Of a stretch of 64,000 bases of DNA, positions 12,944 to 25,490 are shown piece after piece. The DNA is from Eretmocerus hayati. Its lineage: Eukaryota; Arthropoda; Insecta; Hymenoptera; Aphelinidae. Location: the NCBI GenBank assembly GCA_029851415.1, contig CM056742.1, positions 153,579,121 to 153,643,120 on the forward strand, read 5' to 3'. The notes under the pieces are model-generated. The model was not told the DNA's origin and ran no database searches. It saw nothing but the letters and a program-made list of their open reading frames with translations. How positions within the stretch are numbered: position 1 is the stretch's first letter; every line of letters starts with the position of its first letter. The position numbers and the translations under genes are program-made.

Positions 12944-14463
12944 TAAATGATGGAAAAGCGCCGGTATCTGCCTAGTAGATATAGCATTTTGTATGGATGG
13001 CGATTAAAAACACTAATCTCTCCATGAAATTGAACGTATCAATGATTCTCCCTATATATCCCGGATGTCTTACTCAAAAACTAAAATAACACGATGTAAA
13101 AGTCCAATTCGAATGGCGTAAAAATCATCTTGCAAGTTTCATATCCCTCACGTTCACTCAAATGACCATAAATTTAGAACGAGAGCAGCTACGATTTTTT
13201 CCAAAAAAGATTCTGAAAGTGCTTAAGAAGAGAAAGAAAACTCTGTGATCAGTTTCTGTCGTCATTTTTGAGTGTGATTTCAACCCTTCCGGAGAACCGT
13301 GTGTTCCTGACAAATCCCTCACAATTCCTTGTCATGAGCATTGTAAATTTTCAGTACCATTACTTTGTATGATTTTGTACCCTCTGGCATTTCAAATATC
13401 TGATTTTCATTCCACCTCCACCAAGTATCTACTAATTAAATATAACAATATCCGCAATCATCTGCAGCACTGATTCTTACCTTTTTTCTAAAGATGAGAA
13501 AGATTAATACTTCTCATTTCATCAATGCTTTAGATTGAAAGAGACCAAAATACCTACCTCACCTTTATGTGTTTCAAGTACAAAAAGCAATCATCGTCGT
13601 TCTTTTTCTAACATAACTGGTCAAGCACCTTGAAGTTAATAATCAATTTCTTTGTATTGCAGCAATATAAAGAACAGACTCAGGGCTTTATAGTATTTAA
13701 TGAGAATGTTCTACGGATATTGGGGTTTGATGTTGCTATTAATCATCCTCACAATCATGTAAAAGGTGAGTTTTTTGATTCTAAAAAAGTTTTATTCAAA
13801 ATCACGACCAAAATATTCTGTAGAAGTTTATGTGTATGATTTTCTTTTCCACTGGAATAATTTTTTATGGGCAACATTTCTCAGAATATTTTCGTTGTGT
13901 AGAATGAGCTGACATGGTCTTATAAATCGTCTAAGAGATAAAAATTCTGTTTCTAGCAAGCAAAGACTAAGCCCAAACTTCATACTTTATGGCATCAAAC
14001 AGGTCAGTGTAGACCCAAAATCTGACGTAAGTCTGATTCAACCAATTATGAAGTCATAATTTTCTTCAATCCACAGCATCTCTGTGTAGTGCCTTAACCC
14101 CCAATAGCCTTAAAGAAAAAAGCAACTTGTTTGAAATGAAGGAAAAATGTATGAATTCAGAAGAATGTATTTGAATTTGCATAATCTGTGATAAATTCCT
14201 CAATAAAAGAAAAATATAATAAAATTTTTAAAATATATATAATCAAGCCCACATCTAATGCATCTATGTGGCAAAACCAGACGATGAGTGAGCCGATGTA
14301 ATTTTAGAATGGGTTCGTCAAAAAAAGCCAAAATTTATAGAATATAAATATATAAATATAAAAAAATTAGGCAAACACGAGAATGAATTTGTCATAGTAA
14401 GATCCATTATGTGCCTTCTTAATTGGGACCAACTCATTCGGATTTCGATAAATTGGAACTACT
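12944..14463. other. No gene supported
   Basis: AT-rich sequence with only short open frames. The frame at 13,630-13,839 ends at AAAG|GTGAG-like sequence but has no recognisable protein content. Confidence 0.35.
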
Positions 14464-14877
14464 CCCTGCTGAAAATAATTTCGTGGGATCCCGTGGGGTC
14501 CCATGGTATCTTCACTTGATCTGTTGACACGTGACGACATCGTAGGCATCTTCTCTCGGCTAAAGGCACATTTTTAGAGAAGTGAAGGGATTGATTCTCG
14601 ATGCTTGATTTTTTTACACTCTTGGAGTATCAGTCGATTTCAAATATTTATACCCGTAATCATTCAGAGATCGAGATCAGAATCCACATAGCATCTATTC
14701 TTTACTTTCCATGTATCAACGACTTCGTGGGCCGGAGAAATAATGTTCGAAACTTGTATGCTGCACGTCTTCAGTGCCAAATTTTGCAAAATATAGAAAT
14801 TAGATATTTTACCAGGGCCAGGTCCCACGAAGTCACATGGGATCCCATGGGATTCCACGAAATTATTTTCAGCAGGG
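14464..14877. mobile_element. Small MITE U (about 414 bp)
   Basis: The terminal inverted repeat starts CCCTGCTGAAAATAATTTCG and continues through GTGGGATCCC; the other end is its complement with the extra phrase ATGGGATCCCATGGGAT. Non-coding. The superfamily is unknown. Confidence 0.7.
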
Positions 14878-14886
14878 TCACGCACA

Positions 14887-14995
14887 ATGTGGACAATAGT
14901 TGTTAATAATAAAATTATACCCTCGCTATATTTCAATATAATATATTGAAATATAGCGAGGGTATAATTTTATTATTAACAACTATTGTCCACAT
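14887..14995. repeat. Perfect 54-bp-arm palindrome with a 1-nt loop
   Basis: The arms 14,887-14,940 and 14,942-14,995 are exact reverse complements around a single A at 14,941. The segment immediately after (14,996-15,026) repeats the central part of the palindrome (TTTCAATATAATATATTG and onward). Arms this perfect with almost no loop are unstable in cells and also arise as library or assembly artefacts. Confidence 0.9.
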
Positions 14996-15029
14996 ATTTC
15001 AATATAATATATTGAAATATAGCGAGTAT

Positions 15030-16436
15030 CGCCAAATGACATGAAGCCGTTTATAGTCGTTTACCACTAGACAATTAACCCTTAGAGAGTACCGTATTTT
15101 AGAAATTGAGAAAGCACCAAAATCTCTAATAAACGTGCCCTCATGACCCCTCATAATGAGGTGGATGTTGACAGATCGGGCCCGCATGACGCCTTGAGGC
15201 GCCATGCGGCCGGTTCTCTGATAGAACCAAACTTCCCACCCTAGTATCGAAAAATACTATTTTGGTATCAGCCAACTGAGAGCCAATTTTCTGATTCGAG
15301 CCGGGAGGGAAAACGGGCGATAGTCGCACATAGGCCGAAAACCAAATTTTTGGTCAGCTACATCTAAAAAATCATGCGCTCGTAGCAAAATGGAATAAGA
15401 AACCTGAAGAAGATATTTTTTCAAAATTTGAAAGTTGATCGCTCAGGTATGAGATGAGTATTAATCTATTTGTACAAATATATACATACATTGAGCGCTT
15501 TCGAAGCCTTCTCTATTATTATAAATTTATAATTGAAAATTAATTTTCAATTTCGTCTAAAAAGTACTTCCATATAAAGCACTACTTACCTCTACACATC
15601 TGCTAGAACAGATCTACACTGTAAAAAATCCCATGGCAGCCTAAAAGCAATTCAACATGAGACATCAATTCTGTCAACTGTTCAAATCCAACAATAAATA
15701 GTAAGGTTTCTACTGTAACTACATGAAATCAAGTACAAACTTTCAATAATGAAACCATCTGTTGCATTTCGAGAACGACCATCATTCGCCACGCACTGCC
15801 CGCGATGACATATATATATATGTCATATTGTAGCAGACGATGATACATTATCGTCTGCTATATTGCTGCTACCTGCTAGTCAGCGTATCAGCTTCGCAAA
15901 TGGCAATCAAGTTCAGATTGAATGTGAAAGACCAGCTCATCTTCAAAACTTTCTAGTATTGCTCAACTTTGATCACCACAAAGTTGCCTTTTCCAAGTGC
16001 CTAGGGGCTTAGAACTTTATAAAGAGAAAATTTTCGGAAAGCGCACTACTCCAGCATTTTAAATCTCTTCTCCGTATATTCATCTGACAAAAAAACGTCT
16101 CTATATCATTTTGCCCGGCAGAAAGGTGAGTGGAATGATGAATTTCTTGAGTGCTTGACCCTTCAGTTGAACCAAGTTTCCAAGACTTTCCATGATGAAG
16201 TCATTGTTGGAGGAAACTTTTGAAGGTGGAACACGCAAAATTGAAACAGTGTCTGCCAATGTCAACTTATTTCATGCAGCTACAGATTCAAATCCTGTAT
16301 CACATGTCTCACTGCGGATGGGTTTCCTGTGAAGCAATTTTGAAATTTTATTAATGCCATAATGATTAATTTTTCAATTCTTTTCAGCTACTGTCAAGAC
16401 AGTGAGTTTTGACTCTCAGTATAATACATCACCAGC
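15030..16436. other. Region upstream of SQOR
   Basis: No gene is seen. Two adjacent short hairpins lie at about 15,807-15,860 (GACATATATATATATGTC, and TAGCAGACGAT paired with ATCGTCTGCTA). The SQOR promoter and 5' UTR should lie in the last few hundred bases, but I cannot place a start site. Confidence 0.35.
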
Positions 16437-18539
16437 ATGAGCACTCTGACAGGCAATGTTTTTATGATATCAAAGATGATGAATTTTACCACTCATATCA
16501 GACATGCTCATCATAAGTAAGTATATAATTGCATGGAATCGAGTCTCTCTGCTTTGAGAATGATGTTCATATCTGTGGATCTTATGAGCAATGTGTTCAT
16601 GATTCTTTTCTCTTGTAAGATGTAAGATCTTAGTCATAGGCGGTGGATGCGGTGGTTGCACAATGGCAGCTAAACTTTCCAAAAATTTTGGTGAAGCTCC
16701 TAATCATGTCATTGTCCTAGAACCTAGCGAGGTAATCATTGTGACTTCAATGAACATGATCGATAGTAGTTTTAGTTTTTTTTTTTTTATAAATGGGATA
16801 CATCTTGTGTTGTGAATGTTCCCTAATATGGTATCATTTTTGAAGGACCACTATTATCAACCATTATTCACACTGGTAGGGGGAGGTATTAAACCTTTAG
16901 AGGCATCTAGAAGGCCAATGAAAGATGTGCTACCCCAAAAAGCTCAATGGATTAAGGATAGAGTCACATTTTTTCGACCCAATAATAATGAGGTAACCAC
17001 TTCACGAGGTGATACAATCCAGTATGAAGTCATGATTGTTGCCATGGGTTTGGAGTTGTATTGGGATCAGGTTTGTACAATGAGTGCATTTTTTCTCTCA
17101 TAGGCTGATGTTTCAAACACATACTGTAGAATCTCCCAATAGCGAACACCCTTGGCGCACGAAAAAAGTGCCAGCAGAGAGGTATCCACTATTCGTAAAT
17201 TCCAATGTACTGCTGTCATAGAAATGGTTTATGGCAAAACTGTCTGGTATTAGGAGGTGTCTGCAATCGGGGGTGTCCATACTAAGGAAATTCTATTGTA
17301 TCACTTTTTGCAGATACCAGGGTTGCTTGAAGGATTGTCAAATCCAGATGCTCAGATTTGCTCTATATATGGTAGTAATACAGTTTCTCAAGTCTATGAT
17401 AAAATAAGGAAGACAAATAATGGAACTGCTGTCTTTACATTCCCTAATACACCAGTGAAGTGCCCTGGGGCTCCACAAAAAATTGCGTACTTGGCTGAAG
17501 ATTATTGGTCGCGTGTAAGTAATCTCTCAAACTTGCATAAGTCTCCAATTCCTAAATGTTCATATAAATTTATCAAGAGATTGAACTCTCAGGAGAAGAA
17601 ACGAGACAGTATAGATATTGTGTACAATACGAGTTTACCAGTAATCTTTGGAGTTAAAAAGTATGCAGATGCTCTCTGGAATATCTGTAAACAGCGAAAT
17701 ATACAAGTCAATGTCAGAAAAAACTTGATTGAGATCAGACCTAATCACAAGGAAGCTGTATTTCAAGATTTAGATAATCCAGATCAAACAAAGACAGTCA
17801 AAGTATGCAATCTTGAATCTTAGACAATTTTTATGATATGAAAATTTATCAAGTAAATCTATTTTAATTGCAGTATTCACTTCTTCATGTGACTCCACCA
17901 ATGGGAGTGCCAGAAACTTTAAAAACTCAAAGAGACTTGACTAATGCCGCAGGTTTTTTGGATATTGATCCTAAAACTCTTCAACACAATAAATTCAAGA
18001 ACGTATACGGCCTTGGAGATTGCACAAGCACACCCAATTCCAAAACAATGGCAGCTATAGGTAAAACAATCATTTCCTAGATTTGTTGTTAAATAGGTGT
18101 GGGGGTTGACAGTGATTTTGAAATCCTAACTTTCCAGCTTCTCAAAGCCATGTGTTATACAAAAATATTCTGGATGACCTAGCCAATAAAAAAATGAGAA
18201 TGGTCTATGATGGCTATGCATCTTGTCCACTCGTTACTGGATATGGAAAATGTATACTAGCTGAGTTTAACTATGAGTTAAAACCAAAAGAAACTTTTCC
18301 TGTAAACCAGGGGAGAGAGATGTATTTTACATACTTACTGAAAGAATATTTTTTTCCTTTCTTATACTGGAATTTCATGCTCAGGTTAGTATTTTCAGCT
18401 GTAGTTATCAGAGGCTCACTTCATGTAAAATCAAGTGAGTATTCTCATTTACAGGGGCAATTGGAATGGTCCAGAAATATTCAGGAAAGTTTTCAGTATC
18501 ATAAAAAAAAAAGACCCGCTATATGAAGCTGCAAAATGA
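16437..18539 (+). CDS. SQOR: Sulfide:quinone oxidoreductase, mitochondrial
   Basis: The exons are 16437-16516, 16620-16731, 16846-17070, 17314-17514, 17593-17802, 17874-18060, 18138-18384 and 18455-18539. All phases agree and give 448 residues, close to the roughly 450 of vertebrate SQOR. The start chosen is the first in-frame ATG after a stop; residues 1-30 are basic with hydroxylated residues and no acid, as in a mitochondrial presequence. The FAD-binding loop VIGGGCGG is at about 32-39. The two redox cysteines expected for the family are present: VKCPGAPQK (C189) and SCPLVTGYG (C368). GLGDC marks the second FAD-binding site. The family oxidises hydrogen sulfide to persulfide at the inner mitochondrial membrane and passes electrons to ubiquinone. 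The introns are small (70-243 bp) and free of transposons, unlike those of its neighbours. It appears intact. Confidence 0.97.
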
Positions 18540-19220
18540 GCGTTCAAAAAACACCTTTCAAGGAAAAGCAGAGAAAGCGCAGCTCAGGGTGCGTGAGATC
18601 AAAAATTATACACTAACTGAGATGTGTTGAGATGTTAAATTGTAAGTACCACAGAAGCATAATTATGTATTCAATATGAGATATGTGTTGAGGCATAATT
18701 ATGTGTATTAATGATGTAGAAATATTTGTATGCTTGGTTTGTTAAGAATTTAATTGTTATGTTTGCCAATTGAGATTCTACCTACACATGAATGTAAATT
18801 TATATTACGAATTTGAATTATATGTTTACTCAAAAATTTTAATGATGCTAAAATGAATATATAATTTTATGGTCAAAATCTTGAAACAGTCATGTGATAT
18901 TTTGATAAGAGTGAATTATGCTACATGGAGACTTTACACAATTTGGAAATATACTCACTTGAGCCTTCTTCAAGTATTTCTCTTCTTAACTGCCTGTGCC
19001 TCAACTTTCCGGAATCGTGCTCCAGAATCAGACATTTAATCCTGTCCAGATATGGAATAACTTTTCTCTCGTTAACGAGGATTTGAATTGTGCGCGTTTT
19101 TGCGAGCCCCACCATCAGTTTGAATACGCGAGTTTCGTCCCGTGGAGTGGAGATGGTCCGCTACTCGTTGTGTCTACAAAAAACGTATTTATAATCATTT
19201 TTTCACGTTGAAAAGATCTC
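18540..19220. other. SQOR-NPRL2 intergenic region
   Basis: This is about 680 bp of AT-rich sequence holding the SQOR 3' UTR and the NPRL2 promoter. Overlapping open frames occur on both strands at 18,921-19,211 (64 codons minus, 71 codons plus). The minus one contains AAGTGAGT, which could act as a donor, but neither matches a known protein. Confidence 0.4.
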
Positions 19221-19328
19221 ATGGCTTTCACCACCGTTAAAACAGAAGATACAGGTCAAGAAGGGCCTATTCGATGCATATTTTTCTCAGAATTTCACCC
19301 GACAGCGGGCCCAAAAATCACTTGCCAG
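19221..19328 (+). CDS. NPRL2: NPRL2 exon 1 (GATOR1 subunit)
   Basis: This exon codes for residues 1-36, with the family signature IRCIFFSEFHPTAGPKITCQ at its end. The gene has eight exons: 19221-19328, 37954-38045, 45613-45769, 45852-45969, 46047-46281, 46356-46486, 46612-46781 and 46855-47028. All phases match, giving 394 residues against 380 in human. NPRL2 pairs with NPRL3 in GATOR1, the GTPase-activating complex for RagA/B at the lysosome, and restrains TORC1 when amino acids are low; that role is known for the family. Intron 1 is 18,625 bp and is packed with nested transposons, while introns 3-7 are 73-125 bp. The coding frame itself is uninterrupted. Confidence 0.93.
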
Positions 19329-19786
19329 GTTAGTTTCGATTCAATCACGATGCAATACCAGCATAATCGAATAAATCTTGAGAGTGCTCTCTATTAGCGA
19401 TCCAGTAGGGTCCCTATAATCTCCCTAGCCTCTCTGGCTGTTTTCCGCGCCGCACCAGTGGCCGTCCTGTAGGGAGGGTTACCTTTGAAAAAAGAAGCGG
19501 TTTCCCGGTTTCCCCGCAACTTTACGGACTGGATATCGACTCATTCAAAAAAACTGAAGTGACCTAAAGAAAAGCTGAAAAAATTCCGCACGTGGTGGTA
19601 TATGGGTTTGTCACGAGTGCGGGAGTGTGAACGTCGAGAAATAAGTGAGAGTTGAAAAGAATTTCTAAGATACGCTTTTATGAACTGTGCCAAGGAACGC
19701 TGTAAAATTTTCGTACTTGGGTACAGTGGATAGAAACTTGTACTGAAAGGATCGCCTAGAATATTGCTCAGAACACAACATAGATA

Positions 19787-20881
19787 CCGTAAACCGGGGT
19801 GAATGTGGACCACTGTTGACCTTCCACTGTGACTTTCTTGGTCTTATTCATACCGAAACATACCGTAAACCGCGCGGGGTGAATGTGGCCACTTTAGGCC
19901 TTCGGATCGAATTCTCGTTGCGATTTTTCGAACAAACCTATATGTATCTTAGGTCATTCGACGCGTCTTGACATCTTCTTCAAAACGCTGACTTCAGAAT
20001 TCCATTTCAACCATTTGCTCTCTTGAAAAGTGTAAAAAACAGGTTGGCCACATTCACTCCGGCATCCGGGTTGAATGTGGCCACCCTCGCTGAGCACCGC
20101 GATTATAATGGTCTGAGCGAATCCCTACCCCGACGCCTCGTCTTTGAAACAAAATGAGGATAGCACATCTCTTATAGCTCATCTAATTACGGAGACAATA
20201 CCGTTGGATTCATCTGGATAGCTCAAAAACCCGAGTCTAGCGGCCAATCTGGAATTCGACGTCTCAAGCACGATTGTGTCTCGAGTGGCGTCTGGGCTGA
20301 TTTTGGACCCTTTGACGCTTCTAGTTGAGTTTCATTGCAATTTTTCGACCAAACCTACATGTATCTTAGGTCATTCGACGCGTCTTTACGTCACCTCCAA
20401 AATGCTGTTTATGGAATTCTATTCCACTCATTTGCTCTCTCGAGAGTTGTAAGAAACAAAGTGGCCACATTCACCCCGGGGCAGCCGAGAAATCACAAAT
20501 TCTCGTTCAAGTGGTCGTTCTAAATAACTGTCGCATCCAAATTCAATCGGCAAAAGCGCAAAATGTAAAGGACGTCTTTACCTACTAGGAGAAAATCATT
20601 GGAGAAAGATAGAAATTGATGTACTGGGTTGTGGAGGTAAATTTTTGCAACATGAAATTTTTACTTGACAATTTTCACTTCATTCTAATGGAAAAAAGGG
20701 TAATTGATTTCTGTCTCATCACAAATGAGCTGACATCATCTGAAAGGAGAGATCCTGAGCTTCAAAATGCGCTCTTGCACGTCTTTCTAGGTCGTATAGC
20801 ATCGGAGTTACGGCTATTACAATCTCTTTCTGGAAAAGTGGCCACATTTACCCCGGTGGCCACATTCACCCCGGTTTACGG
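19787..20881. mobile_element. Echo-motif element A (TA target, about 1.1 kb)
   Basis: The ends read TA|CCGTAAACCGGGGTGAATG and the reverse complement CACCCCGGTTTACGG|TA, consistent with a TA target duplication. The terminal word GTGGCCACATTCACCCC recurs inside in both orientations, near 19,858, 20,043, 20,072, 20,459, 20,836 and 20,854. Two internal segments near 19,926 and 20,335 share ACCTACATGTATCTTAGGTC or close variants. No transposase is present. The interior is related to element B at 36.7 kb. Confidence 0.75.
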
Positions 20882-20984
20882 TAATGTATGGGTAGTAAAT
20901 ATTTGAGTCTTGAGCTCAGCTAGAAGATCCCGTAGTCAGATTTTGCCCTTGTCCCCACGGTTTTTCAAAAACTGCAAAAAACAG

Positions 20985-21960
20985 GGTGGACACTGGGGTG
21001 GGCCGAAAAATGACTTTTTTTGAGAATCAATACGGGCTAGTGCGCAAAAGTTAGGTTTCTATATGTAGATGTGAAAAAACTTTTGCTGGGCGCTGAGAAA
21101 TGAGATTTTAGGTTCCAGCAAGCACCATGAAGTTTTTATCAAAATTAAGACGGCTTTAAATGGGAATGTGCCTAATTCGACACTTTTTTCTTGCTTACTT
21201 TGCTTCCATTTCTGGCGCATCCAAAGATTTTTCAACGTACTTTAGCTCATTTTCAAGCTTGTTCCAAAACCTACAAAATGAGCTCAAGTACGTCCAATTT
21301 CGACTAACCCGAGCCAATCTATCTCAACTTTTCCATTTCGAGTTTTGAAAGGAGTGAGGCGGGAGGGGGAAGTTGCTTATTTTCGGATTTTTCAAAACTG
21401 ATCACTTTTCAGTAAAATTGAGATAGATTGGCTCGGGCTAGTCGAAATTAGATTTACTTCAGCTCATTTTGTAGGTTTTGGAACAAGCTTTGAAATGAGC
21501 TAAAGTACGTTCGAAAATGTTCAGATGCACCAGAAATACAAGCAAAGTTTGAAGGGAGAATCGACCTTTTTTTGGGATTTTTGATAATGATCACTTTTTG
21601 GGAAAGTTGAGATAGATTGGCTCGGGTTGGTCGAAATTGGACGTACTTGAGCTCATTTCGTAGGTTTTGGAACAAGCTTTAAAATAAGCTAAAGTACGTT
21701 GAAAAATCTTCGGATGCGCCAGAAATGGAAGCAAAGTAAGCAAGAAAAACGTGTCGAATTAGGCACACCCCCATTTAAACCCGTCTTAATTTTGATAAAA
21801 ACTTCATGGTGCTTGCTGGAACCTAAAATCTCATTTCTCAGCGCCCAGCAAAAGTTTTTTTCACATCTACATATAGAAACCTAACTTTTGCGCACTAGCC
21901 CGTATCGATTCTCGAAAAAAGTGATTTTTTGGCCCACTCTAGTGGACACATTCATCCCGT
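20985..21960. mobile_element. Foldback element related to A and B (about 1.0 kb)
   Basis: The arms 20,985-21,240 and about 21,700-21,960 are reverse complements, including TAGGTTTCTATATGTAGATG and its complement. The interior holds three copies of a segment of about 100 bp containing GATAGATTGGCTCGGG and CAAGCTTTAAAATAAGCTAA. Homologous segments occur in B (37.25-37.55 kb) and at 63.13-63.24 kb. The right end carries GTGGACACATTCATCCCG, a variant of the A motif. Non-coding. Confidence 0.8.
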
Positions 21961-22025
21961 CTATAAGGGTGAATGTTTCCACCTTATGCCTCGCCTGCAT
22001 CTGAAGTGCACAGCTCGTGAATTCA

Positions 22026-22068
22026 AGATTTTGAATGCATACCTCACGCGGGTATGCATTCAAAATCT
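22026..22068. repeat. 18-bp perfect stem hairpin
   Basis: AGATTTTGAATGCATACC pairs exactly with GGTATGCATTCAAAATCT across a 7-nt loop. It lies just before the GAGTCGTT cluster. Its function is unknown. Confidence 0.8.
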
Positions 22069-22070
22069 AA

Positions 22071-22221
22071 TGAGTCGTTCATGAACGAGTCGTTAAACGA
22101 GACAAATATTCGTTTCATTATGTGGAGTCGTTGCAACGACTCATTAAAACGACTCATTTCGGAAATTTCACATGCAGTCTAAGTTTTTTCATGGTATTAC
22201 CTATTTCACGGAACGACTCAT
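22071..22221. repeat. Cluster of GAGTCGTT motifs
   Basis: GAGTCGTT or its complement AACGACTC occurs at least five times in about 150 bp, once as the exact 18-bp palindrome GAGTCGTTGCAACGACTC (22,125-22,142). It resembles the motif-echo pattern of the other elements here, but no element boundary was found. Confidence 0.6.
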
Positions 22222-23352
22222 TGATTTTCACGTGAGTATCAAGATACGTTATCCTACGTATTTTGACCCGCTGAACATCCTGGATCCCACTGGTTTTAGA
22301 ACGATACAATGCAACCTTGTGGTCATATGAGCTAATTAGTCCACCTGCATGATATTTGGAAAATATCGAAATTTGCAATAAATTTTCAAAAAATCACAAT
22401 ACGGGGTAGAATATAGATCAATTTGAACGTTCAAGGTCGTATTTCCTTCATTTTAACATATACTTTTTAGAAAAAAATTGGCCGTTAGCCGTTGAGGCAT
22501 TGGATTGATGTCAGAACTGTTTCTTCATAAAAACCTGTTTTTGCAATAATACTCGCTGTGTTGAGATCACGAGACAAAAAATTTTCCCTTGCGCGGGGTA
22601 CCTTACCATAGTTTCCCAACGTAAAATCATCGTCTAAACACGATCACGTGGTTTATTTCGAGCTCACCTCTCAAAATTCTCGGCTAGCCACAAAAAACCT
22701 GTTTTTTGGGGACATCATTTTTCGACTGCAAGATTTTGGGCCCGGTATTATAAGATAGGTCAGATTGTAGGATTTACCAAGACCTTTGAAATTACCACCG
22801 GTAAAATAGGTCAATGATCACTTTATTAGTAGGAAGTAGGTCACTTGGAAGAGGGCCCAAAAATTGCTAAAATATGCATTCAGTGAATAGCTTTTACAAG
22901 TTGCTAGACTGGATTATCGATGTCGGGTGATTTTTTTCTCAAAAGTAATAGTTTCGACGAAGAAAATGCGCCCAAGTACGTCGAAAAAAAATGAGTATAG
23001 TCGGAGCAATGAGTTTTCGAAAATAGGCTTGAAAAGGGCCTATAATGGGCCTTCATTGGGCCCTAGGGCCTAGGGAAGCTTCGAAAACATCAAAAATAAA
23101 TTTTTCTGTACTTTTCAAACACACAACTACTGGAAAAAAAATTTTTGGGATTTTTTCCTGACTCCCCTGGTGACGGCATTTGTCGAAATGCTCCGAAATG
23201 ACTCACTTGTAATTTATTCAACTAAATAAAACAAATACAGTGTTATTATTCATCAAGAATTCAACAATGTCATTGAAAAGTCATTGTTTAATTGATTTAT
23301 CAGAGGTCTGTGATAAACCTTGAGGAAGGTCCTCGAGCTCTCTGACCATCCA
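22222..23352. other. No gene seen (NPRL2 intron 1)
   Basis: Intronic AT-rich sequence. A short run of GGGCC words lies at 23,035-23,075. No coding or clear repeat structure was seen. Confidence 0.4.
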
Positions 23353-25425
23353 GCCTCTCTAAACCCGTTAGATTGAAATTTCACCCCCTTGGAGTCAAAT
23401 TTGACTCAAAGCTGATGAATTCCACGCCAAAGCGACCTACGAAAAGGGGTCATCTCTCAGATTCTTTTTTAACCTTTTTCATTCGATTCCATGGCCCAAA
23501 ATAGGAACTTCGAACCACCTATGAGGCCCAAAAAAAATTTCTCCTCTCCATTGCACGCACATCCGTCAACAGACCGAAAATTTATAGTGTAAAAATCGAT
23601 GCTCTTTTATTCCCGAAAATGGGAATATTTCAAGTTTTTGAATAGTTGTCGGTTTGCGGATTGCGGCATCTGAAAGGGCATCAAAAAACCTATCGAAAAC
23701 GTTGTCGGAAATTCCTTCTCTGTGATTTGGGGGCCTCCTGGAGGCAAAAGAGTGTTTTCCACTAAAATGTTGATTTCTCAAAAAGCCATTTTTTGTATTT
23801 TCTTAAAATCATATATTTGACGTAAAATTTTGCGTTCTTTCGAAAAAAATGGATTTCAGAGGAGTTTGGGATGATCCAAGTGACTTATGAGCCATTTTTT
23901 GAAAATTCGATTTTTTCGGTTTCAGAAAAAGGCGATTTTCTGCGCATGCGCACAAACGTAGACTTTCGGCGCCACTTTCAATGGAAAGCTGACAAAATTT
24001 CCTATAAAATCACTACCCGCAAAGTTGAAATTCACGCACTGAAACGGGATATGCAACGATTAATTATATCGAATCAAAATCACAAGAAAATTCAGCCCAT
24101 GAGCGCCTGCTGAGATGACACATCTACGAGATCTTCTCGGGACTCAATTTTGAGTACAAAATTGACCTGAAAAACATTCGGACCACATGGTTTCAACGTA
24201 AAATTGTATGAACTTTCAAAATATGCGATGAAAAACCCCGTTTGAGGCGAACCCGAGGTGCTACATTCAATTTTCTGCCAGAAAGTACGATATTTCACAT
24301 TCAAAATTGCGAAAAATTGAATGCAGCACCTCGGGTTCGCCTCAAACGGGGTTTTTCATCGCATATTTTGAAAGTTCATACAATTTTACGTTGAAACCAT
24401 GTGATCCGAATTTTTTTCAGTTCAATTTCGTACTCAAAATTGAGTCCCGAGAAGATCTCGTGAATGTGTCATCTCAGCAGGCGCCACGAAGGCGTTAATG
24501 GGCTGAAATTCCATGTGATTTTGATTCGACATAATTAATCCTCGCAGATCGCGTTTCAGAGCATGAATTCCATTTTTGCGGGTAGTGATTTTATAGGAAA
24601 TTTTGTCATCTTTCCATTGAAAGTGGCGCCGAAAGTCTACGTTTGTGCGCATGCGCAGAAAATCGCCTTTTTCTGAAACCGAAAAGATCGAATTTTCAAA
24701 AAATGGCTCTTAAGTCACTTGGATCATCCCAAACTTCTCTGAAACCCATTTTTTTCGGAAGAACGCAAAATTCTACGTCAAATATATGATTTTAAGAAAA
24801 TACAAAAAATGGCTTTTTGAGAAATCAACATTTTAGTGAAAAACACTTTTTTGCCTCCAGGAGGCCCCCAAATCACAGAGAAGGAATTTTCGACAACGTT
24901 TTTGATAGGTATTTTGATGCCCTTTCAGATGCCGCAACCCGCAAATCAATAGCTATTCAAAAACTCGAAATATTCTCATTTTCGTGAATAAAAGAGCATC
25001 GATTTTTACACGATAAATTTTCGGTCTATTGACGGATGTGCGTGCAATGGAGAGGAGAAATTTTTTTTGGGCCTCATAGGTGGTCCGAAGTTTCTATTTT
25101 GGGCCATAGAATCGAATGAAAAAGGTTAAAAAAGAATCTGAGAGATGACCCCTTTCCGTAGGTCGCTTTGGCGTGGAATTCATCATCTATGAGTCAGTTT
25201 CGTGCGCACCGAACTGGAGTCAAATTTCACTCCAACGTGAATCAATTATCACTCTTAGGATTGAGTCAGATAATTCAAAACCAAACTCTTTAACATTCTA
25301 GATATTGCAATAAAAAAAATTAAACCCGGCGTGCACACACATTTCGATTGATTTCCTGGTAATTCTAATTATTCATAATCTATAAAACATGTATTTGACG
25401 AGAATTTTGGTAGTTGTGTTAGAAT

Positions 25426-25490
25426 CGGTGGGGATTTGAACACGCACCCACTTGATTGCCAGGCAAATGTCTTAACCATTAGACCAAATG
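25426..25490 (-). repeat. tRNA-like segment (SINE-type head)
   Basis: Read on the minus strand, it contains TGGTCTAATGGTTAAGAC, which fits a pol III A box, and GTGTTCAAATCCCCACC, which fits a B box. The cloverleaf is imperfect, so I do not call a functional tRNA. It directly abuts the left end of element F. Confidence 0.5.

Noticed and set aside
18921..19115. 64-codon minus-strand frame between SQOR and NPRL2
   Set aside because: No homology is recognised, and any continuation would run into the SQOR 3' UTR without visible exons.
23871..24652. Two similar 70-80-codon frames on opposite strands
   Set aside because: Mirror images in the arms of element X.
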